Shown here: one piece after another, positions 1 to 4,969 of the stretch
How the letters are laid out: every line of letters starts with the position of its first letter
How positions within the stretch are numbered: position 1 is the stretch's first letter
Assembly (NCBI GenBank): GCA_958407085.1
Contig: CATYHY010000055.1
Coordinates: forward strand, 1 to 8,139
Source: an uncultured Collinsella sp.
Lineage (GTDB): Bacteria; Actinomycetota; Coriobacteriia; Coriobacteriales; Coriobacteriaceae
DNA length: 8,139 nucleotides
Direction: 5' to 3'
Made by a program: the position numbers and the translations under genes
Notes under the pieces: model-generated
Seen by the model: the letters and a program-made list of their open reading frames with translations, nothing else
Told to the model about the DNA's origin: nothing
Databases searched by the model: none

Positions 1-516
1 AAGAAGAAGGCTGAGCCCGCGGCTGCCGCTGCTCCGGCCTCCATCTCTGCTTCTGCCGGCGCCGACGTGCTGTGCTCGCCCGTCAAGGGCAAGGTCATCA
101 AGATGGCCGACGTGCCCGATCCCGTCTTTGGTGGCGAGGTTCTGGGCAAGGGCTGTGCCGTGTGGCCCGAGGACGATCTGGTCTACGCTCCCTGCGACGG
201 TAAGGTGACCGTCACCATGGGTCACGCCGTGGGCCTGCAGTCCGATAGCGGCATCGAGGTTCTGGTGCACGTTGGCGTCGATACCGTCAACATGAACGGC
301 GATGGCTTCGAGGGCTTCGTCAAGGCCGACGACGTTGTGAAGGCTGGCCAGCCCATACTCAAGATCGACCGCGCCAAGATCGCCGCTGCCGGTTACAAGG
401 ACTGCGTCGTCGTGGCCGTGTCCAACACCGCCGAGTTTGCCGATGTCGAGCTCACCGTTGAGGCAGAGTCCGCCGTCGCCGCCGGTGACGCCATCGTCAA
501 GGTCGTCCGCAAGTAA
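1..516 (+). CDS. Sugar PTS permease, C-terminal EIIA (glucose-type) domain, 5' partial
   Basis: The reading frame is open from the left edge to a TAA at 514-516, so the gene begins outside the window. The first 22 visible residues are an Ala/Pro/Ser-rich linker starting with three lysines, as found between domains of fused PTS permeases. The rest is a full-length EIIA domain of the glucose/beta-glucoside family. Both family histidines are present: one in MGHAV (codon 223-225) and the phospho-accepting one in VLVHVGVDTV (codon 268-270), followed by the usual NMNGDGF. In this family the histidine takes phosphate from HPr and passes it to EIIB. An internal GTG at 67 could be read as a start, but it falls after the linker, so I read the frame as continuous from the edge. 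The sugar specificity depends on the EIIB/EIIC part that is not visible. Confidence 0.93.
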   Translation, partial: KKKAEPAAAAAPASISASAGADVLCSPVKGKVIKMADVPDPVFGGEVLGKGCAVWPEDDLVYAPCDGKVTVTMGHAVGLQSDSGIEVLVHVGVDTVNMNGDGFEGFVKADDVVKAGQPILKIDRAKIAAAGYKDCVVVAVSNTAEFADVELTVEAESAVAAGDAIVKVVRK

Positions 517-542
517 ACTGCGGCATCCAAAGGCTGTGCGAG

Positions 543-571
543 GGTGGTCGGGTTTTCCGGCCACCTTTTTT
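543..571 (+). terminator. Rho-independent terminator of the PTS gene
   Basis: A 9-bp stem (543-551 with 557-565, GGTGGTCGG against CCGGCCACC, one G-U wobble) closes a 5-nt loop and is followed at once by six T residues (566-571). It starts 26 bases after the PTS stop codon, so it most likely ends the PTS transcript and separates it from the lipoprotein gene. Confidence 0.88.
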
Positions 572-657
572 ATTGCACCGCGGGAAAGCGTTTTATTGCA
601 CGTTGGGTGGGCTTGCAAACCGTTCGGACGCTAAAACGAACCGACCGCGCCTTCGCG

Positions 658-687
658 TTGCCGAGGGTGTTCATAAGTGGATAGTAT
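658..687 (+). promoter_or_regulatory. Candidate promoter of the lipoprotein gene
   Basis: TTGCCG at 658-663 and TAGTAT at 682-687 are separated by 18 bases and match the -35 and -10 consensus at four and five positions. They lie downstream of the PTS terminator and 65 bases before the lipoprotein start, where a promoter is expected. This is a consensus match by eye; the start of transcription is not shown by anything else. Confidence 0.35.
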
Positions 688-752
688 GGGCTTACTTATT
701 ACAACGTGCGCCGCGTCTGGGAAGCGCAGTGCCGCTCATTGGGAGGAACAAC

Positions 753-1310
753 ATGAAAAAGAAGCTGCTGCTTGCGCCCCTCATGGCCGTCTTGGTTGCA
801 TGTGTGGTCGTGCTTTCCGGCTGTGGAGGTCCTTCGGTTGAGGAGCTCATCACCGAGGATCTTACGACGCAGTTTGACGAGGTCAAGAACGGTGGCGACG
901 ACTTCCTTTCTGGTCTGGAGGAGGCTTCGGGCGACGAGTTCGAGCAGCTGGGTATCGATCCCAAGGAGTATGCCAAGACCTATCTCGAGGGCTTTGACTA
1001 CAAGATCGGCGACGTGACGGTCGACGAGGACAAGGGTGTCGCGACCGCCGAGGTCTCTATCACCTGCAAGTCTATGAACAAGATCGTCGAGGACTTCTCC
1101 ACCCAGTATCAGGAGAAGGTCGCCGCGCTTGATACGGTTCCTTCCGATGACGAGCTGTACAAGATGGCCGGTCAGGTTATGGTCGATGTGACCAAGGCCA
1201 CCGAGCCCAGGAAGACCACGGTTATCTTCAAGTACACCTGCAACGACGACGGCGAGTGGTCTGCCGACGACTCCGTCAACTCCGAGATGATGGATGCAAT
1301 GCTGAGCTAG
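753..1310 (+). CDS. Small acidic secreted lipoprotein, function unknown
   Basis: The product has 185 residues. I chose the ATG at 753 because a strong ribosome binding site, GGGAGGA (741-747), sits 5 bases before it and because translation from there gives a clean lipoprotein signal: three lysines, a hydrophobic stretch (about residues 5-22) and a lipobox LSGC with the lipidated cysteine at residue 24. The same frame is open further upstream to 573 but without these signals. The mature part is acidic and hydrophilic, with two cysteines (105 and 163) and a C-terminal DGEW motif. Its style resembles the small uncharacterised lipoproteins (DUF5105-like) of Coriobacteriia and Firmicutes, but I cannot assign a family with certainty. 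It stands alone between a terminator and a convergent operon and is probably transcribed singly, anchored to the outer face of the membrane. Confidence 0.88.
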   Translation: MKKKLLLAPLMAVLVACVVVLSGCGGPSVEELITEDLTTQFDEVKNGGDDFLSGLEEASGDEFEQLGIDPKEYAKTYLEGFDYKIGDVTVDEDKGVATAEVSITCKSMNKIVEDFSTQYQEKVAALDTVPSDDELYKMAGQVMVDVTKATEPRKTTVIFKYTCNDDGEWSADDSVNSEMMDAMLS

Positions 1311-1326
1311 TTCGTTGCGGCGTTGC

Positions 1327-1426
1327 GCGGGCACCAGAGCGACAACTTGTCATTCAAAGAGGACGGTATGACCAGAAGGTCTATGCCGTCCTCTTTTCAT
1401 GCCAATTTGTTCGCTCTGGTGTCCGC
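1327..1426. repeat. About 100-bp imperfect palindrome, intergenic
   Basis: The two halves pair almost end to end. The outer arms are 1327-1342 with 1411-1426, 16 bp including CACCAGAGCGA and one G-T wobble. The middle (1343-1353 with 1399-1409) has nine pairs broken by single mismatches. The inner arms are 1356-1373 with 1378-1396, 18 bp with one wobble and one bulged base, closing on an AGAA loop. It begins 16 bases after the lipoprotein stop. The inner part is annotated separately as a terminator. The length of the whole structure exceeds what termination needs, so it may be a small palindromic repeat element; no copy elsewhere can be seen from this window. Confidence 0.8.
1356..1397 (+). 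terminator. Probable terminator of the lipoprotein gene (core of the long palindrome)
   Basis: An 18-bp hairpin starts AAAGAGGACGG and closes on a tetraloop AGAA. Its 3' arm ends in four T residues (1394-1397). The 5' arm starts with AAA, so the reverse strand also ends the hairpin in TTT, and the structure could stop transcription from both sides. That fits its place between convergent genes. Confidence 0.7.
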
Positions 1427-1466
1427 TCGCTGTCCGTCCTCTACCTGCGGCGTTGCCATTGTTGGG

Positions 1467-1525
1467 GTAGTCGTTGGGGGGCGTTCTTGTCTGACTAGTC
1501 GTTTAAGAACGTCCCCAACGACTAC
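1467..1525. repeat. REP-like palindromic element bounded by GTAG/CTAC
   Basis: The arms 1467-1488 and 1505-1525 pair as 13 bp (GTAGTCGTTGGGG) plus 7 bp (CGTTCTT), separated by a small GG/T asymmetry, around a 16-base loop. The octamer TAGTCGTT occurs three times: 1468-1475, in the loop at 1496-1503, and inverted at 1517-1524. The hairpin starts with GTAG and ends with CTAC. A GTAG-type tetranucleotide beside a hairpin is what RAYT (REP-associated tyrosine) transposases recognise. There is no T-run, so a simple terminator is less likely, although it lies 47 bases beyond the stop of the minus-strand operon and could protect that mRNA's 3' end. Confidence 0.65.
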
Positions 1526-1572
1526 TTTCCGCGCAACAGCATTGTCGCAGCTGCGTTAAGCAGTGTCGCTCG

Positions 1573-2241
1573 TTACTCGCCCAGGATCAGCGCTGCGAGC
1601 TCGTCCTGGGTGTCCACCACGTAGTCGGCGCCGGCGGCTTCCAGCTCTGCGCGGCCGCGGAAGCCCCAGCTGACGCCCGCACTCTTAAGGCCGGCGTTGT
1701 GGCCGGTCAGGATATCGACATTGGAATCGCCTACGTAGAGCGTGGTCGCCGGGTCGGCGCCTAGCTCTTCCATCACATGCAGCGTGACGGGTGCTTCGGG
1801 CTTGGGCGGAAACGCATCGACACGGCCCTGCACCAGCGCAAAGCGCTCGGAACCAAAATACTTTTCGATAAGCGGAGCCGCCGAGACGTGGTCCTTGTTA
1901 GTGAGCACGGCAAGCTGCACGCCCGCGGCGCGCAGGCGGTCGAGCATCTCGATCGTACCGGCATAGGGGGCGGTGTGGTCCTCCTTGTGCTCGCCGTAGT
2001 AAGCCCTAAACTCGGCAAGCGTTTGCTCAAACATACGGCTGTCGCCCGCATACTCGGCAGGCATAAAGCGCTCAACCAGCTTGAGCATGCCGTTTCCCAC
2101 CTTGTAGCGGTACTCGTCAACGGCAAACGTGGGCCAGCCGTGCGCCTCGCAGGTATGGTTGCCGGCGGCCGCCAGGTCCTCGAGCGTGTTGAGGATGGTG
2201 CCGTCCAGGTCAAAGATCACATGGGAAAAAGCTGCTGCCAT
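1573..2241 (-). CDS. HAD-superfamily phosphatase, phosphoglycolate phosphatase-like
   Basis: The product has 222 residues, the usual size for the Gph/PGMB type of HAD hydrolase. All four motifs are visible: DLDGT with the nucleophile Asp11 and acid/base Asp13, Thr114-Asn115 in VLTNKD, Lys147 in PPKPEA, and the acidic GDSNVD (Asp172, Asp176). A helical cap domain fills about residues 18-85. These enzymes remove phosphate from small phosphorylated metabolites using Mg2+ and an aspartyl-phosphate intermediate; the substrate cannot be read from sequence. I chose the ATG at 2241 because AGGAG (2247-2251) sits 5 bases before it and the protein then starts just before the first beta strand. An ATG at 2304 in the same frame would add 21 atypical residues. 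It is the last gene of the minus-strand run, 105 bases after hypE, and may be cotranscribed with it. Confidence 0.92.
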   Translation of the reverse strand: MAAAFSHVIFDLDGTILNTLEDLAAAGNHTCEAHGWPTFAVDEYRYKVGNGMLKLVERFMPAEYAGDSRMFEQTLAEFRAYYGEHKEDHTAPYAGTIEMLDRLRAAGVQLAVLTNKDHVSAAPLIEKYFGSERFALVQGRVDAFPPKPEAPVTLHVMEELGADPATTLYVGDSNVDILTGHNAGLKSAGVSWGFRGRAELEAAGADYVVDTQDELAALILGE

Positions 2242-2246
2242 GGGTG

Positions 2247-2251
2247 CTCCT
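2247..2251 (-). promoter_or_regulatory. Ribosome binding site deciding the HAD phosphatase start
   Basis: On the minus strand this reads AGGAG, 5 bases before the ATG at 2241. It supports that start over the in-frame ATG at 2304. Confidence 0.7.
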
Positions 2252-2346
2252 GCCGCTTGAGTTGTAAAACGCACCCCATGATACTGGGCATGCGTGTCGG
2301 GCATGTTTGGAATCTGAATATCTTTAATAGCCCTGAGCCTTTGTCG

Positions 2347-3381
2347 TTAGCAAATTCTCGGCAGCTGCTCTCCTACGAGCATGTCGAGGATGCGGGTCGA
2401 ACCCCAGCCGGTGCGCACGCGCACGGCGGGGCGGGCGCCCTCGGCAAGTGGCAGCACGCGGCCGACGATGGCGGCATTCTCGCCGTAGCGGGCGGCGCGC
2501 ATGGCGCTCAGCGCGGCATCGGCTTGCTCGGCCGGCACGACGGCAACCATCTTGCCCTCGTTTGCCACCTGCAGCACATCGTAGCCGAGCATCTCGCAGG
2601 CCGCCTGCACGTCGGGGCGCACGGGCACATCGTCCTCGTCGATCTCCATGGCAACGCCGCTGGCCTGCGCAAACTCGTTGAGCGTCGAGGCCAGGCCACC
2701 GCGCGTGGGGTCGCGGAAGCAGCGTGTGTCGGGTGCTGCGGAAAGCACATCGGCAATCAGGTGGTTGAGCGGCGCGGCGTCGCTTTCGAGGGTGCTCGAA
2801 AACGCCAGACCCTCGCGTTGGCTCATGATGGCGATGCCGTGGTCGCCCAGTGTACCCGAGACCAGGATGACATCGCCAGGCTGGCAGTTTGCGCCACTGA
2901 GCGCCACACCCGCGGGCACTTCGCCCACGCCGGCGGTATTGATGTAGACGCCGTCGGCCCCGCCGCGCTCAACCACTTTGGTGTCGCCGGTGATGATCGC
3001 CACGCCCGCTTCGCGCGCCGTCTCGGCCATGGTCTGCACAATCTGACGCAGCTTGTCCATGGGATAGCCTTCTTCGAGGATAAAGCCGCACGACAGGTAG
3101 CGCACGTTGGCGCCCGAGGTCGCGACGTCGTTGACGGTTCCACACACGGCGAGGCGGCCGATGTTGCCACCGGGGAAGAACTGCGGCGAGACTACAAAGC
3201 TGTCGGTCGACATGGCGATGCGCCCGCTCGCGGGCAGCGCGGCGACGCCGGCATCGTTGCCTTCGAGCAGCTCGGGCGAACCAAAGGCATCTAAAAAGAC
3301 CTCATCGATGATGCGTTTCATCATCTGGCCGCCGGAGCCGTGACCCAGCAGGACGGTGCTATCGGTAACGCTATGGGACAT
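2347..3381 (-). CDS. hypE: Hydrogenase maturation protein HypE, carbamoyl dehydratase
   Basis: The product has 344 residues, of typical length. HypE accepts a carbamoyl group from HypF on its C-terminal cysteine, dehydrates it with ATP to a thiocyanate and hands the cyanide to iron on the HypC-HypD complex in the cytoplasm. The diagnostic C-terminus PRIC is intact, with Cys344 directly before TAA. The PurM/AIR-synthase-like fold is shown by GHGSGG (13-18), TDSFVV (59-64), GTVNDVA (81-87), GDTKVV (132-137) and DPTRGGL (224-230). The ATG at 3381 is preceded by GGAG (3390-3393) at 8 bases. It follows hypD after 84 bases that contain a stem-loop, an unusually wide gap for this pair. Confidence 0.98.
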   Translation of the reverse strand: MSHSVTDSTVLLGHGSGGQMMKRIIDEVFLDAFGSPELLEGNDAGVAALPASGRIAMSTDSFVVSPQFFPGGNIGRLAVCGTVNDVATSGANVRYLSCGFILEEGYPMDKLRQIVQTMAETAREAGVAIITGDTKVVERGGADGVYINTAGVGEVPAGVALSGANCQPGDVILVSGTLGDHGIAIMSQREGLAFSSTLESDAAPLNHLIADVLSAAPDTRCFRDPTRGGLASTLNEFAQASGVAMEIDEDDVPVRPDVQAACEMLGYDVLQVANEGKMVAVVPAEQADAALSAMRAARYGENAAIVGRVLPLAEGARPAVRVRTGWGSTRILDMLVGEQLPRIC

Positions 3382-3434
3382 ATCGAAAACTCCAATCGTG
3401 GGTGGAATTATATGGGTGAGGCGCAGCGTCGACT

Positions 3435-3463
3435 GGTTCGCCGTTCGTTAGAACGGCGGAACC
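3435..3463 (-). promoter_or_regulatory. Stem-loop in the hypD-hypE gap
   Basis: Read on the minus strand, the hairpin begins 2 bases after the hypD TAA. The arms 3451-3463 and 3435-3446 pair over 12 bp (GGTTC-GCCGTTC type, one bulged base) around a 4-base loop. No T-run follows, so it is a poor intrinsic terminator. Likelier roles are mRNA processing, protection of the upstream hypC-hypD message, or partial attenuation that lowers HypE output. These roles are inferences. Confidence 0.6.
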
Positions 3464-3465
3464 TA

Positions 3466-4578
3466 TTAGCCTCGGTAGCGGAAATATGCTGCGCAGCTGC
3501 CCTCGGAGCTCACCATGCAGGGGCCGACGGGATGCTCGGGCGTACAAGCGTGGCCGAACAGGGGGCAGCTGCTCGGCGTAATGGCCCCGCGCAGCACGTC
3601 GCCGCAGCGGCACCCGCGCGGCTCAACCGTCGGCTCAACGGGCACGTCAAAGCGAACGCGGGCATCAAAGCGCGAGAACTCGGGGCGGATGGAAAGGCCC
3701 GAGTTGGCAATCGGCCCCAGCCCGCGCCATGTGGTATCGCACGGCTCAAATACCTGCTCGACCAGCTGGCGCGCCACAGGATTGCCGTCGGCATTGACGC
3801 CGCGACGGTATGCGTTGTCGATCGCGGGTTGCCCCTCAACAACCATCTGGACCAGCATGCAGATACCCTGCAAGATGTCGACCGGCTCAAATCCCGTTAC
3901 CACGCCTGGAGTCTTAAACTCGTCGACCAAAAAGCCAAAGGGGGCCAAGCCCGTGATGGTGGCGACGTGGCCCGGCAGGATAAAGCCGTCGATGGCGGTC
4001 TCGGGGTCGTTGGCGATGGCGCGCAACGCCGGCGGCGTGGTCTTGTGGGCGCAATAGACCGAGAAATTCAAAAGCCCGCGCGCCTCGGCCTCCAAGATGG
4101 CGGCGGCGATGGTGGGCGTCGTAGTCTCAAAGCCCACGCCCATAAAAATGACCGGGCGATCGGGGTTTTGCTCGGCAATGTCGAGCGCGTCGAGCGGGGA
4201 ATAGACGATGCGGATGTCGCGTCCTGCCGCCTTTTGCGCAGCGAGCGAGGTGGATGATCCGGGCACGCGCATCATGTCGCCAAAGGTGGTGATGATGGCT
4301 CCGTCTATGTTGGCGAGCGCGATTGCGTGGTCGATGTCGCGGTTGGCGGTGACGCAGACGGGGCAGCCCGGGCCGCTCAGCAGCTTGAGCCCGGCCGGCA
4401 TAATGGAGCGAAAGCCATAGCGCCCGATGCTCACGGTATGCGTGCCGCAGACTTCCATAAGGTTGATGGCGCGGTCGCCGACAAGCTCATGAATGCGCTC
4501 GATGAGCTCGCGAGCCAGCTTGGGATCGCGGAATGCCGAGAAGTCGATACCGGAGCGCGCCGGCTGCTCGGCCGCCAC
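3466..4578 (-). CDS. hypD: Hydrogenase maturation protein HypD, Fe(CN)2CO assembly scaffold
   Basis: The product has 370 residues, the usual length. HypD is an iron-sulfur protein that with HypC carries the iron while the two cyanides and the carbon monoxide are attached. Visible marks are MEVCGTHT (Cys44), GPGCPVC (Cys72 and Cys75, the redox-active pair), FMGVGFETT (145-153) and a C-terminal domain with cysteines at 323, 325, 338, 345, 354 and 362, four of which should ligate the [4Fe-4S] cluster. The start is a GTG at 4578 whose G is also the last base of the hypC TAG, with GAGG (4586-4589) 7 bases upstream, so the two genes should be translationally coupled. That matches the 1:1 HypC-HypD complex. 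Confidence 0.97.
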   Translation of the reverse strand: MAAEQPARSGIDFSAFRDPKLARELIERIHELVGDRAINLMEVCGTHTVSIGRYGFRSIMPAGLKLLSGPGCPVCVTANRDIDHAIALANIDGAIITTFGDMMRVPGSSTSLAAQKAAGRDIRIVYSPLDALDIAEQNPDRPVIFMGVGFETTTPTIAAAILEAEARGLLNFSVYCAHKTTPPALRAIANDPETAIDGFILPGHVATITGLAPFGFLVDEFKTPGVVTGFEPVDILQGICMLVQMVVEGQPAIDNAYRRGVNADGNPVARQLVEQVFEPCDTTWRGLGPIANSGLSIRPEFSRFDARVRFDVPVEPTVEPRGCRCGDVLRGAITPSSCPLFGHACTPEHPVGPCMVSSEGSCAAYFRYRG

Positions 4579-4838
4579 TAGTATGCCTCGGCCGGGTTGG
4601 TGGCAAGCTGGTCTTCTTCGACCAGCTCGGACATGGCATTAACGAGCTCGAGCGTTTCTTGCGCTTCCTGCTCGTCGACAATCTGGATGCCAAAGCCGGC
4701 GTGTACGAGAATGTAGTCGCCAACCTGCGCCGTCGGCACGAGTCGCAGCGACACGGGGCGCTCGATGCCCATCATGTCGACGGTGGCCTTGAGGTCGTCG
4801 TCGCGTTTGACTACTTTACCGGGAACGGCAAGGCACAT
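4578..4838 (-). CDS. hypC: Hydrogenase assembly chaperone HypC
   Basis: The product has 86 residues, typical for the HypC/HupF family. It starts with MCLAVPGKV: Cys2, exposed after removal of the first Met, binds the iron in the HypCD complex and then contacts the hydrogenase large-subunit precursor. The LVHAGF motif with conserved His46 is also present, followed by an acidic helical tail. A ribosome binding site AAGGGG (4845-4850) lies 6 bases before the ATG. It overlaps hypD by one base and follows hypF after a 131-base gap with inverted repeats. Confidence 0.97.
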   Translation of the reverse strand: MCLAVPGKVVKRDDDLKATVDMMGIERPVSLRLVPTAQVGDYILVHAGFGIQIVDEQEAQETLELVNAMSELVEEDQLATNPAEAY

Positions 4839-4884
4839 ATTGTTCCCCTTTTATACGCTTTGCGCTGGACGGGCGCTCAATAAT

Positions 4885-4898
4885 CCATCAGTTGATGG
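4885..4898. promoter_or_regulatory. Inverted repeat in the hypF-hypC gap, possible operator
   Basis: CCATCA (4885-4890) and TGATGG (4893-4898) form a dyad with a 2-base centre, 47 bases upstream of hypC. A second short inverted repeat, AGCGC/GCGCT, lies next to it at 4900-4915. The 131-base gap is otherwise featureless and has no credible open frame. The dyad could be a protein-binding site or, with its neighbour, part of a folded mRNA segment. It does not resemble the GTATGA-type half-sites of E. coli NikR. Confidence 0.3.
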
Positions 4899-4969
4899 TA
4901 GCGCTCGCGGGCGCTGCGGGCAAACGCGCTACACCTGTGAGACGGCGGCTTGTGGGCTGGCCGAACAGC

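Noticed and set aside
699..1334. A 211-codon minus-strand frame over the lipoprotein gene
   Set aside because: It is antisense to a gene with a clear ribosome binding site and lipobox, and its product shows no motif of a known family.
1539..1569. CGCAGCTGCG palindrome and the near-repeat GCATTGTCGC/GCAGTGTCGC downstream of the HAD gene
   Set aside because: Both are short and could occur by chance in this composition; they do not extend into a longer hairpin with a T-run.
2242..2304. Longer HAD protein starting at the ATG at 2304
   Set aside because: The added 21 residues do not resemble the family N-terminus and there is a better ribosome binding site before the ATG at 2241.
2286..2305. Two GGGCATG copies 13 bases apart in the hypE-HAD gap
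   Set aside because: The motif is short and GC-rich, with no further structure or clear position relative to a promoter, so chance is likely.
1777..3294. A 505-codon open frame on the plus strand across the HAD gene and hypE
   Set aside because: It lies antisense to two well-supported genes, has no recognisable domain or ribosome binding site, and long antisense frames are common in GC-rich DNA.
3407..3412. A perfect TATAAT on the minus strand just before hypE, as an internal promoter
   Set aside because: No acceptable -35 hexamer is found at 16-18 bases upstream and there is no extended -10, so the match alone is too weak.
4850..4880. TATAAA with TTGAGC upstream of hypC on the minus strand, as a promoter
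   Set aside because: The spacing of 19 bases is long, and transcription would start within or after the hypC ribosome binding site, which would remove it.
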